From NCBI RefSeq assembly GCF_000218685.1, contig NW_006763300.1, positions 1,271,447 through 1,335,446 on the forward strand: a stretch of DNA of 64,000 bases. The letters run 5' to 3'. Each line of letters starts with the position of its first letter. Position 1 is the stretch's first letter. Shown in pieces: positions 11,041-23,400 of this stretch. This stretch comes from Serpula lacrymans var. lacrymans S7.9. Its lineage: Eukaryota > Basidiomycota > Agaricomycetes > Boletales > Serpulaceae. The notes below the pieces were generated by a model, which ran no database searches, was not told the DNA's origin, and worked only from the letters and a program-made list of their open reading frames with translations. Made by a program: the position numbers and the translations under genes.

Positions 11041-13315
11041 AACAGGACTTCAATGAAGCTTGAAGCTGGCCACCATTGACAAGGACGACATTGAACTCGA
11101 CACCACTCAGCCGCATGTAAAACGCATCCGTCAGACAGGACACCCAACCTCATCAATGGCTACCCATCGTCAGAGAACGCCAATTGCAGACCTCGTGGCT
11201 GTTCTGCTTTCAAATTTTTCAATCTCGCCGAGGCCATAGCTGACGACTACCACCTCGCTTCTGTGTTGCAGGATCTATTCGATAGCGTTTTTGAAGACAC
11301 TACGTAGCAAGACACTCTTGACAAAAAGTACTTGGTAAGGGAAAACTGCTTGGCTGCGATCCAGGCCAACGCGAAACTCGCACAAGAATGCCGTAAAAGT
11401 ATAGAGTCACCTGGGAGCCTGTCTTTGGTGGGAGTTCTTCTGTTTGATGCTTTCTTGTACTGATAATGAACAGCTTGGCTCGCAGAAGAGAAATCTAGAC
11501 GGCCACCCCCTCAAGATGGAATTGGATTAACGTCCGCCCGTTTTGCGTGGGAAGTCGACTTTGTTGGAAAAGCACACCTTCTGTCCTTTCGTTATCTGGC
11601 GACGCTCCATCAGGTTATCCTCGCGGTGATGCATCTCTTTGGACATTCTTCAAAAACAAGATCTCTGTTGATGAAGCCCAACGCTTGTGTATCAATCTTC
11701 TTCGTTCGATAATGTGAGAGATATCCAGAAAAAAACTCCAATCGGAACCGATCAATGAGAACGACTTTGCCCGTGGCTGGTACTAACGACTCAAACCATC
11801 TCATGGTGCTCCGAGTCCGGTCAGAACACAGCTGTACACTGATGCGTGCAATAATTTGGATCATTATGTGAGTATCTGCTGGTGAATGATTGTATTGATT
11901 TTCAACTCTTCAATGAAAGGATAATGCCATATCTGCGGGGTAACGCCTCGTTGACGAATTCCGGTCCTTGACTGGTCTTTTTCCTCCCGATCAAGGCTTC
12001 CCTCGAACCATTATTTATATCCATAAGTGTCACTATCTGAGTCTTATCGATATCACCGGTAGTGGCAGGGGACGGGAACGCAGCTTGATGCAAAGCTGCA
12101 ACATTATCAGCTCGTCTATCGCTCCCAATCAACACATCGCTCGATTATGTTCGCTCGCTGCAGGATAAACTCGTCGAGAGTCACATGAGTGTGGTATATG
12201 ATATCCCTAACCACAACAATTATATGTACTCTGGCTACCCGTGCGAACCTATCGTTATGGAAGGGGCCGCATTTGTTTGGGAAGGCGCGAAGTATCCCGA
12301 TTTTGATCCTTAAACGCTCCAACAGACTGTTACCAAGCGCTTGCTCGCGGAGGGTGAACGGGGTGAACTCGTTGGACGATATATATGTCTTCGTGGGCAA
12401 GACATCTGCATTGCCAAAGATGGCACTTATCTTATAGGAGATCAACATAGTTATGCCCAAGCTGTCCCATTGCTCTCGTATCTTCGAGCTATCTTCGGCG
12501 CCCAATGGGAAAACACTCGTTCGACCAAGGCCCAAATTCGAGTGGGTGGACAAATGTTCGAAACTGCATGTGAGGGAAAATACGTTCGCTTTACTCATTT
12601 CGCCAAGGCTGGCGATGCAAGCGCTCTTTCCGCCGCAGCAGGATGGAAAGCTCTAGCGAGAGGACACAGTTGGCAATTTTCCGATCGTCAAGGTGTTGAC
12701 CTGGGTATCCCTGTTTTCAATGGGAATCCTGATAATAGCCTCTCTCGGGAGGCTGTGACTTGAATTTATCATTCAAATCAAGCATTCGAGTAGTAGGTGG
12801 GCTGTTCACTTTTCTGGCAAATCCCTTGGAATATTCGATGACAGAAAGGGCCAAAAGCAAAGATGTCGACGAGTAACTGAGAACCCCCAATATCACCACA
12901 AAAGATGCAAGAGCGCAAAAATAAGGAGGTCCATGAAACCAGCGGCAGTGTTTATTTCTTTGGACAAGCGAGGCCCGACACGCAAAGCGCACCCTTGTTA
13001 CTGGGTCGAGTGTATTGGATGCTCGTCAAAGGTCTTTAACTTCGAGATAATTCCAGAAGGTAGTGTATTCAAGCAGCTTTTGGCATCTCGTGATCTATTG
13101 GATGAGGCGAGGGACGACAAGAAAGCTGCTATTCTTCAATTAAAGCCATTTTTTGAAGCTGGACCGGCCTCCTACGACTGGGCCGGAGATAATGAAACCG
13201 GTCTTACCCCAGAGACAATAGGTTACGAGGACTACGAAGCCGAAACGGTTATTGCTGTGCAAGAGGTTGAAGGTGAAGCCTACTCGGAGGATGAAGACGA
13301 CCAACTTTTGTAATT
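11040..13315 (+). pseudogene. Decayed copy of a repetitive Agaricomycete gene family of unknown function
   Basis: Fragments in all three forward frames line up in the order of a large protein family that I know as many-copy hypothetical proteins in mushroom genomes. Around 11530-11660 is LTSARFAWEVDFVGKAHLLS and then LATLHQVILAVMHLFG. Around 12140-12330 is a frame with SLDYVRSLQDKLVESHMS and VYDIPNHNNY, ended by a stop before 12315. At 12341-12763 are GERGELVGRYI, VRFTHFAKAGD and ALARGHSWQF. At 12933-13313 is the acidic C-terminal part with VFKQLLASRDLLDEARDD. Stops and frame changes between fragments mean no full protein can be made. I know no function for the family; the assignment is from memory of its motifs, so treat the name with care. 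It is useful as a marker of the phylum. Confidence 0.6.
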
Positions 13316-14138
13316 ACATGAGATAGTGAGTGCGACAGATGACATGTTTATAGGCCAAAAAATGAACCAGACGACGGTTCCGTCCATAGCATGTGGTATT
13401 CCGGTCGAGATGTACTTTCGTTGGGCAACTGTAGTGTTTTGTAAGGGATGAAGCATCGAGGAAGATATAGGAAGATATGGGAACATGAAAACAAGGACAT
13501 AGTTTGTGACGTTCACCACAACTCTGTGACTCTGGCATTCCTCACTTGCTATATATATCGTTCCCCAGACTTATCATTAGATGTTAACACGACGCCTGGA
13601 TACCCCACAAATCGCATCCCGCGATATCACGCACGCCTTCTTGAATACTCCACGGTTCTCTGTCCAAATGACTTAATCTGTAACGTGATATAACCAGATA
13701 TAATGTCCCCAGTCCCATGCCCATCATCGTTCATATTTTACGCGACACCCTTCACATTGACACCAATCGGATGTGCGTGTGTTCCCCGTTCTCCAACTTC
13801 TGCTGCTATCAACATTGTTCCAGAGATGACACCCATCACGAATCTGTCAGTAATATTGTCCTGATCGTCGACCTCCGGTTTTATCATTCATCTGGATTCT
13901 ATGCCCAAGCCTTTGTTTATTTTCCGCTCAAATGTGCTGCACCTGCTCCCACTCGGATATACCTCGGTTCGGAATATTATCGGGAGGCCACGTGCCGTGT
14001 GGGGTAAATGCATATCTGTCCGATCGCAAAGCACCCCCGCATCCGGGACACGTCCTCCGAGCACGTTTCCGTCCCAACGCTTAACTGCTTTATCTTCTGC
14101 ACCACGTAGCACCCCACGGTGTACAATTCTCATACACA
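13316..14138. other. Intergenic upstream of the GH3 gene
   Basis: No gene supported. The sequence just before 14139 is a leader with TTCTGCACCACGTAGCACCCC and no clear TATA box. Confidence 0.5.
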
Positions 14139-17100
14139 ATGCCTCCCTCTGATTTTGCCAACGCCGACATCGACCAAATCGTCGAGAGTCTCACCACAGA
14201 TGAAGCTATTCTTCTCACAGCGGGTGTCGGTTTCTGGCACACGCATGCTGTCCCGAGATTGGGGATACCCGCTATCAAGGTGAGCCGTCTTGCTTGCGTT
14301 TACTTTGTTCAAACGTCGTGTCCGGTTCTTTGAGTGCGTTGAAGGCGATTGGGTGTCTCGCTCCAACTGTTTTAAATGTGGCGGCCATCGTTTAATCGTC
14401 GCTTCATCACTTGATCATACCTTCCGAGAGTTTGCTATGGGGGGATGAACTTGCCTTACCTTTGTCATATCTCGTTTGGTGTAAATGAAGGCCGCCATGT
14501 TATCATGCTCGATCAAAACGTATTTCAGCGGTGCTAATTCCTTCTCTTGACTTCCTTGTTAGGTCAGCGATGGACCAAACGGTATGCTGAGCCTTTGATT
14601 GCTACACGACACCTACTCACATTCGTGTCGTCTATCTACTATAGGTATCCGTGGAAACCATTTCTTCATGTCTACTCCTGCAAAATGTCTTCCATCTTCC
14701 ACTGCCCTCGGTGCTACCTTCGACACCGAGCTTATCGAATACGTAGGAAGAGAATTGCTGGCAAAAGAGGCAAGGCTCAAAGCTGCTCCTCTCACGTTGG
14801 CACCTACTTGTAATATCCAACGGGTGAGTGATCTTTGATTTGATTATGTTCGTAGAAAGATGGCGAAGAGCAGGCTTTATGTTGCCCATAGGGCATACCG
14901 CCTTGTAACCATACGTTTCTTCAATTTCTCGAAGAGTGCGAGAAACAATGGAAATCAGCGTCCCTACGAGTACATTTACTAACTACATTCTAACATTATA
15001 TGTTCGTTCCTGGATTCGATCTGCTGGATTAGAACCCACTAGGTGGACGTGTACGTGGTTTCCATTTCGAATCAAGGATGGACCTTCTAACTATTCTTAC
15101 ATGATCTCCTTCTCAAATGTGCCCACCGCATCTCTCCTGCAATTGCCCTTTCTCAGTCCTTCGAGTCTTTCTCTGAAGATCCTCTCCTATCGGGATTGAT
15201 TAGTGCTGCATACGTGAAGGGTGTGCAAAGCGGAGGAATTGGTACAACGATCAAACACTTTGTGTGCGTATATGATCATTTCTCAATTCAGTCTGAAAAG
15301 TTTTATCGACATTTCGTCTATCTTTTCCTTGTTTCTACTGCTTTAAATGAACCTTCGCTAATACACGTTCCCCCTCTTTCTCTTTCTATATATATGTTGC
15401 CTGGCTTCTTTCTGAAACAGCTGCAACGATAAAGAAAACGACAGAATGGCATATGACAGTATTCTGTCTGAACGCGCCCTCCGAGAAATCTACTTGATGC
15501 CATTCATGTTGGCACAAAAGTACGCGAAGCCTTGGTCGTTTATGACTGCGTGAGTGCTTCTTTTTCCCTTCGTAGAAGGAGATTGTTTGGATTGCACTCT
15601 TCTTAACCCGGCTCTACGTGTTCCCTAGGTACAACCGCGTTAACGGCACACATGCCTCAGAAAACACACATGTTCTACAGGATATCCTCAGGAAGGAGTG
15701 GGGGTTTGACGGTCTGATCATGAGCGACTGGTGCGTTCAACGCTCACGTACCGAAGCTTGATCCGGTCCGGGGCTAACCCTCATCGCCGTCATATCAGGT
15801 TTGGCGTCTACAGCATCGACCACGCCCTCAACTCCGGCCTCGACCTCGAAATGCCTGGTACCAACAAGTGGCGTACTCTCGATCTCGTCAACCGATCCAT
15901 TCAATCTCGCAAAGTGACCGTCCGCACGGTGAAAGAAAGGGCCAGAAAGGTGGTCGAATTGGCAAAGAGAGCTGCGACCGAAGCTGGAGATGTCAGTATC
16001 AGCTGCATTTCCTCGTGTGGCCAAGAACATGACTTATATAAGTGATCTCATACCAGATTTTGGACGGCGATGGCCTCGAACGGACATACAACTCTGCTGA
16101 AGACCGCGCGCTGATGCGTAACGTGGCAGCCTCATCCATCGTTCTGCTCAAAAATGACGAATCACTGCTACCCCTCCGCCCATCCTCCTTCAAAGAGAAG
16201 AAAAAGATCGCTATCATCGGTGGAAACGCCAAAGCCATCGTCCTTTCTGGAGGAGGCTCTGCTGCACTTAAACCAAGCTATTTTGTTACTCCATATGACG
16301 GGATTGTAGAGGCCATCAAGGCTGGGGCGGTGGGTGATGTAGAGATTGCGTACAGCGAGGGTGCTGCTAGTAAGTGAACTTTCATGGATCGTTGTAGATT
16401 CGAGAACTGACGCTTTTCTTCTATCCCTCTCCAAGCCTATATGACCATGCCCTCCCTTGACTACGACATGCTCACTGCTTCGGGTGAGCCAGGTTGGATT
16501 GGGACATGGTACTCACATGAACACGACGAGAGTATGAGCATTGTCGAAAAGCCGCTTGAAAAGAGGCTTATAGACGAGACAAGGATCTTCATCAGCACGT
16601 CCATCCCAGAAGGGATCACGAGGCGATGGACGATGAAGCTCGAGGGAAAGCTGAAGCCGCGTACAGAAGATTGTGTGTTCGAGTTTGGATTGTCGGTTGC
16701 TGGTAGGGCCAAGGTGGGTCGAGTCGCGATTTCAATCTGAAGTCTTGATTGAGTTGACTTTCATTCGAAGCTCTACGTGGATGGTAAACTTGTCATCGAC
16801 AACTGGACCCGACAACGCCGTGGCGACTCCTTCTTCGGCAGTGGCTCCGTTGAAGAAAAGGGCACATTCCCCTTACCCGCCGGCCACTCTCCCCACATCC
16901 TCGTCGAGTTCTGCAACGTGCGCGCACCGGCGGATGGGGATGAAGATGAGGCGGTTATGGACAGCAACCCTGGTGTACGGCTCGGTGGAGCTGAGGTGAA
17001 GGACGCTGATGAGTCGATGAAAGAAGCTCTCACCCTGGCTGAAGGAGCTGATGTGGTTGTCGCTGTGGTAGGGCTGAACGCAGATTGGGAGACGGAGGGC

Positions 17101-18121
17101 TACGATAGGACTACGCTGGGGCTGCCTGGAAGGACAGATGAGCTGATCAGGGAGGTGATCAAGAGGAATAAGAACACTGTCGTCATCACACAATCGGTGT
17201 GTCTTTTATTTCATCGCCGTGAGGCCCCGTTTCTTGAAACTAACACGCACTTTGCCTCGATAATGTAGGGCTCGTCGATTACAATGCCCTGGGCCGACGA
17301 TGTACCTGCCATCCTGCACTCATGGTATTTGGGAAATGCCACAGGAGAAGCTATCGCAGATGTTTTGTTCGGAAAAGTGAACCCCTCAGGTAGACTGTCC
17401 TTGACATTCCCGAAGAGGTATGAGGATATCGCTTCCTACGGGCATTTCCACTCCGAGAATGGCGTGGTGAGTACCTATCTTACCGAGCTTCACAGATAGC
17501 TAAATTCAATATTCAGGTTCGGTATGGTGAAGATTTATACGTGGTATGTTCTTTGCCGACGAATTTGTTATTTCCATAGAGAAATGACTGTGATAATTTT
17601 AGGGATACAAACATTTCCAGCACCGCAAGATTGCCCCTCAGTTTGCATTTGGGTAAGGGTCTTCTTTTTCTTTGCTAAGTATTTAGCTTATGCTTAACTG
17701 GTGATCACAAAGACATGGTTTGTCGTACACCACATTCGCCTATTCCGACCTCCAGCTCCCCCAGCCCGTTCTCACCGGCACTTCCTTCTCCCTCACTGCT
17801 TCCCTGACTTTGACCAACACCGGTTCTGTTTCCGGCTCTGAAGTCGTGCAGCTCTACGTGTCAATGCCACATACATTGGAAGTCACACATCCTCCTCTCA
17901 ACCTTCGTGCGTTCAAGAAAGTGAAGGATGTGAAGCCTGGTGAGAGTATCAAAGTTCATCTTGAGCTGGATAAATATGCCGTGTCGTTCTGGGAGGAGAG
18001 GATTACGAGATGGGTGGTGGAGAAAGGGCCTTACGGAGTCAAGGTTGGTAGTAGCAGTGAGAACTTCAAGCTGGAAGGAGATTTCACAATCAGCAAAGGC
18101 TTCGAGTGGAATGGGCTGTAA
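14139..18121 (+). CDS. GH3 beta-glucosidase with PA14 insert
   Basis: Fifteen exons: 14139-14279, 14563-14581, 14645-14823, 15033-15050, 15157-15263, 15421-15549, 15629-15730, 15799-15991, 16057-16369, 16436-16713, 16771-17196, 17269-17466, 17517-17543, 17603-17652 and 17713-18121. They give 862 residues, the usual size for fungal GH3 enzymes with a PA14 domain. The enzyme hydrolyses terminal beta-glucosyl residues. The TIM-barrel part has SDGPNGIRG, NPLGGRSFESFSEDP, KHFVCNDKE, and GFDGLIMSDW with the nucleophile at D231. The PA14 domain spans exons 9-10 and includes LYVDGKLVIDNW. The C-terminal half has NPSGRLSLTFPKRYED, YGEDLYVGYKHF and FGHGLSYTTF, then a fibronectin-III-like end. There is no signal peptide, so it is likely intracellular. 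Three exons are only 19, 18 and 27 nt, and the 18-nt one (N-P-L-G-G-R) is needed to restore a conserved block. Confidence 0.9.
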
Positions 18122-18324
18122 CTTATAAGTTATTACTGTAAGCTAGTTAGCGATGTTCAATATATTTGCTGCAATAATAGCAATACAAGTGTTTCATTTC
18201 TGGGTTGAAACGGTAGACATACAACTTCCTAATGATATCTAGCTTTACACCACACCCTTTATTGTTTACTCTCGTATAATCTTGTTTCCCTGTGCCATGA
18301 TCAACATATGCAGACGTAACCTTT

Positions 18325-19771
18325 TCAACTTCCACTTACCTTGCTACTATCGAACGGATCTAAACCTGCTGCAACCCTGCTCCCGGCAACGATTGCACTC
18401 CAGTCAATGATATCCCATTTCTGCGTTCCTTCAACCTTTTGTGCCTCGTGGATTGCACGCGCGGTAACGAGTCTTTGATGTGCAATATCAATAGTAGGCA
18501 TAGGTGAATTCAGGTCAGCCGTCAAACGTCGAATGTGGCTAATACGAAGGCGATCAGAAGGTGCAGCAGTATGCTCGAGTAAAATCCACGCACTTGGCAT
18601 CCTTGATACCTCCATCGATAGCAAAGCCTACTGCTCCATCGAACCGATCGTTTACCATTTTCTCACCGTAAGCAATGACACTGGAAAAACGTAGTTAGTA
18701 CGCAAACTTGATTCATGCATTGAATGACACACCCTGGAGCAGGAAGAATTTCTATACGGTGGAGAATATCAGCCACAAACTATAGCCTGTGAATGAACAA
18801 AAGTAGCAACCTTTGACGAGGTTTTGAACTGTCTGAGCTCCGATTCCCGACTTCTCTCCGAGTGTGAATGTCTCTGAGAGGAGCTCGTTGGCACCCAGAA
18901 TTAGTGAGTTACCGATCAGTTTCAAAGTCGGTGCTGACAATAATATTGTTAGTACATATACAAATGACAACGTACAGAAATATAGACCTTTCTCAATGTT
19001 TCCACCGAGGTCCATGATTTTACGGCCGACCGCAGGGACGAGTAAGTAAGCAATTTCTTTCTTGGAGCGATAATCGCCACTCATGGCGAGAACCAGCGTA
19101 GCCTTATCAGCTCCCGGAGGAGGGCCGAAGACCGGGCAAGTCACAAAATGACAGTGAGGAAAACTAGAAATCAGTTTATCAACTTCGCCTACAGATATTA
19201 TACTAGGTTAGATGCTCAAAATGCTACACTGGTGACTTACCTGATAACGTCGGGTAAACCTGAAAAAAGGTATGAATATTTAAGAGAGAGGGTAGATAGG
19301 CCGGATAGAGACATACAGTGCTTGTGTCTACAAAAATCTTTGCTCTTGTTGGAGGTGATTGCTTATCGGCAAGAATATCAATATCTGAATACACATTCGG
19401 TATAGATCACTGCGCACAGCGAGAGCCTTGGCAAAATCTTCATAGACGGCCTTGACTACACCGTCACTTGCAAGGTTGGTGAACACGACATCACACTCTG
19501 TTGCGAGTTGGGCGGGGCTCTGTGCGATCTTGACGGCCGATCCAAGTTCTTTTGCGAGTTTCTCAGATTTGGCTGATGATCTGTTGTAGACAATGACGGG
19601 AGATGATGATGCTTGTGACTTGCGCGAGTTTGCAAGATTGCGGGCCATGAAGTATCCCATTGCGCCGAGGCCATACCACCCGATCTGAAGAGACTGAATA
19701 CCAGGGGTCGCTGGGCGAGAGAAGGGGACAGCGTCGGAGTGCATAACGGTTTGGAGAAGATTGTCTGGCAT
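18325..19771 (-). CDS. 3-hydroxyisobutyrate-dehydrogenase-like (beta-hydroxyacid dehydrogenase) protein
   Basis: Eight exons: 19771-19418, 19361-19317, 19259-19241, 19188-18988, 18933-18811, 18751-18733, 18680-18594 and 18538-18325, giving 353 residues (344 if the ATG at 19744 is used). Family members oxidise short beta-hydroxy acids with NAD(P). The Rossmann motif GLGAMG follows IGWY near the N-terminus. Later come VTCPVFGPP, then TLKLIGN with the catalytic-type Lys and Asn, and GFAIDGGIKDANHIRRL. Two exons are just 19 nt (SGEV region and EILPAPG region), and both are required to keep the frame and family sequence. The last exon runs through a donor-like AAG|gtaagt to a TGA at 18325, so the true C-terminus is slightly uncertain. 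The substrate is unknown. It is divergent from the GH3 gene in function and lies tail to tail with it. Confidence 0.85.
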
Positions 19772-20446
19772 TAGGTAGACACGATGGCGGTATTTAAGCA
19801 GAAGAGGAAGAGCTAATAGTAGTATGATACTACTAATAATAACACCGTGAGAGCCGCACCCTATCATGATTACACCTGACTGTGAGCTTAAGCTAGTAGA
19901 CTCGTACTACAAGAAAGCACGGGGAGAAAGACATCTCACGTACAAGTAGTTATCTATCTACAAGCGCTCTCAAATATATATTATTTCTATCAGCCAAGCA
20001 TATGACACTTCAACGACGACTTGAACAACGTTCGAGCTACTTACTATCACGGCACTTTGCTTCGGCACCCCGCGTTATTCCGTTTACGTTAGGCTATGTT
20101 GTATTACGGACAAGACTATAAAGACTTGCTTAAAATCGTACTTAGACCGGCACTTTTTTTATAGGGGAAATGAAATTCATTCAGATAAATATTGTTAAAA
20201 GCTATTTACACCAGAAATAATAGTCCTTTAGTGCATGAATGCAGTACGGGAATAATGTAAAAAAAGTCAAGTGGTCCCATATAATACAGGTGTAAATGCG
20301 TAAATTAATAATCAGCGAAAGAGAGTTGGGGAGATTACAGCCAACCAAATAAATTGTTGAGGAGAGGTTCGTTGAGATTTTTTTCTTCCATGCCATGAGG
20401 TCTGCGTGCGTCATTGAAGGGTCGTGGACTCGGGTGGATACGAGGT
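19772..20446. other. A+T-rich intergenic stretch
   Basis: Between two minus-strand genes; rich in A+T, with no gene supported. The 3' untranslated region of the transporter fusion probably lies near 20200-20446. Confidence 0.5.
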
Positions 20447-23400
20447 TTATGAGTTATTCCTGGCTGCGGCCATCAACTTCGAGAACATCGAGTTGGGGCG
20501 CGCAAGTAGGTCTCGTGGTGATGCGTACTCAATGGGTACACCTTGTTCCATTACCAAAACCTTGTCACACTCCTCCAAAATGCGATCGCTAAGACGGTGC
20601 ATGACACTGAGAATGGTGGCTTCAGGGCAGCTGTTACGCATGGCTTGCTGGATGAACACGTCGGCACCAGCATCGATGGAAGCGGTGGCTTCATCGAGAA
20701 GGAGAATTTTGGGGTTCCGTAGGATGGCAGCTGCGAGACAGAGAAGCTGACGTTGACCGACTGAGTAGTTAGAGCCATTGTCTTCCACTTTGGTATCCAA
20801 CTTGGACTCTTGGGTAGAAACAAATGGTTTCAGACCGACGAGGTCAAGAGCGTGCCAAAGGGTGCTGTCATCATGGTGTCCATCGAAGTCTAGCGACGAG
20901 CGAATGGTACCCGAGAAGATGAAAGGATCCTGAGGGATAACTTGCATGCCCTGACGGAGAGTAGAGACACCGAGAGAAGTAATATCTGCGAATGATAGTT
21001 GAGTCACATAGCTAGAGATGAGTATTATAATCTACATACCTCTGCCATCGATCTCAACGGTACCGTTACCAGCTTCGATCATGCGGAGCAACAGCGACAG
21101 GAGGGTTGACTTGCCAGAACCGGTACGACCAACAATGAAGACGGTCTCACCAGGGTTGAACGTCAGACTGACATCACGAAGAACAAGCTTGTCAGGGCGA
21201 GACGGGTAAGCGGCTTCAATGTCACGGAGAACGATCTCGCCGCGAGTAGGCCACATCGCCTTCGTTGGGTCTGATTCAAGACGGGCAGGGGGCTCTTTGG
21301 GAAGGCTCTCGGTGTATTCAATGAGACGCTCAACAGAGTTCATCTAGAAGCGAAACCATGTCAGACGTGCAAATCAATATCATAACAAATAAGGGACAGA
21401 CCTCAGCTTCGACGTTGGCAGCACTCTTCAACAGCAAGTTCATGATGTACGTCAAGGTAGAGGCGTAGGTCAAAGCCAAAGAGAATTGAGTCGAATTGCC
21501 AATGGCCTTGGTATGGGCGAGCATAGCAAGGATAAACACGACGAAAGACGAGAGGATCTCCATGCGAAGGGTGACCCAGATCTCTGCAATAACAAGTTAA
21601 TGACTGACGAACACAGGATAAAATAACAGACGTACCAGCGTTGAACCTCAAGAAGGTAGGCTTGTTGGCGCAATCGAGCAGACCACCGACGGCACTAGCA
21701 AAGTCATGTTCGCGCTTGTAGGCCATGATAGTCGGGATACCGTCCAAAGTCTCACTGATACGGGACTGGAGAGGACCACGCTGGACAGACTCGAGACGCT
21801 TGAGCTCACGGAGGGACTTGCGGTAGAAGCGAAGGACAATCCAGTAGACACCCATCATCGGGACCAAGATAGCTTTAAAACAACCGATGTTCAGCCCAAA
21901 CAGTAATTTAAAATAATGGTAAGCAAAACTCACCGATCATCACTGGGGTGCTGTAGGCCAAGATGATAGTAGTCGAGATGAGAGAACCGGTACCAGCAAC
22001 CAATTGGAAGAGCTGGGGCATGAGACGTTGATCGATCGACTCAATATCCTTGGAGAAACGGTTCATGATACGACCGATAGGCTGGCCTTCGAACCACCAC
22101 ATGGGAGCAGCGAGAACACCACGGAGAGCTTTGGAGTGGAAAGTTCGGCTAGCACGGACGGTGCTCAACAACACACTGATGTTCATGATGACTTTACAAA
22201 CTCGACGTCAGCAACGATCATAAAACAGGATAAGAATACACATACTAAGCAGGACGACAGTAGTCCAACCAATGCCATTGTAAATACCGATCCACCATTT
22301 CACGTTCTCAGCAAAGCTGTCCTCGGTCCACCACGTCAACCACTGGTTAAGAATGACGGTACCACCTTGAAGGAGAAGCATCTGGGCAATCAATAAGACA
22401 GCCATGCTCACACCACCAGTGGCCTTGATATAAGCCCACCAGGTGGCAGCGGTGATATTACCCGTGTTGCGTTCCTCCTCAACGATAAGCTGATCGGGCA
22501 TCTCTTGCTGCTTGACGGCCTTCTTAGGACCAACCATGCTCTTGCGCTTTTCCTCGAGTTCCTCAGAAGTCTTGGAGAACGCCTGAACCTCGTTGAGCAA
22601 TCGGCTAAGCTCGCCATTGCGGCGAACGAGATCATGGAACGAACCCTGCTCGACGATGGTGCCCTCGGAGACAACGATAATATGGTCGACCTGGTTGAGG
22701 TACTGAAGCTGGTGAGTGACGAGGAGACGAGTCTTGCCTTGGAGAGCCTTCTTGATGCACTTGTTGAACACATTACGACCGACACGCGCATCGAGGGCGG
22801 CGAGGACGTCGTCAAGCAGATAGATATCGGCATCGGAGTACACGGCACGAGCGAGCGAGAGACGAGCCTTCTGTCCACCACTCAAGTTGTTTCCCTTCTC
22901 TCCCATCTGAGTCGCCATTCCGTGTGGGAACGTGTCAAGGTCAGAATCGAACGAGGTAGTCTGGATGGCTTTTTGCAACTGTTGAACGTCGAGGGGGCGG
23001 CCAAAGAGGATGTTCTCCTGAATCGTGCTCGTCTGGACCCAAGCTTGCTGAGCGCAGTATGCAATAGAACCAGTGCAGGATACGTCGCCATTGATGCGCA
23101 TCATCTCGCCGATAATAGCAGACAGGAGCGAACTCTTGCCAGAACCGACAGTGCCAACGATAGCGGTCAAAGAACCATGCATGATGTTCAGGTTGATGTC
23201 GTGCAAGAAAGGCCCGTGAGCTGGCACCTCCTCTTCCATCTCTGCGATCGAGGCCTTCTCATTGTTAAGGTCAATGCTCACGGTGACGTGGCCAGATTCC
23301 TCGAGAGACGTCTTCTTCTCGTCCTTCTCAACCGGCTTGGGAGCGGGAGCTTGGGGCTGAGCAGAGCTGTCGTTCTGGGGCCAAGAGAAAGATGCATCGG

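Noticed and set aside
18147..18335. Extra terminal exon for the dehydrogenase
   Set aside because: The donor-like AAG|gtaagt at the end of the last exon would need an intron of only 19 nt to the nearest acceptor, too short for a spliceosomal intron here.
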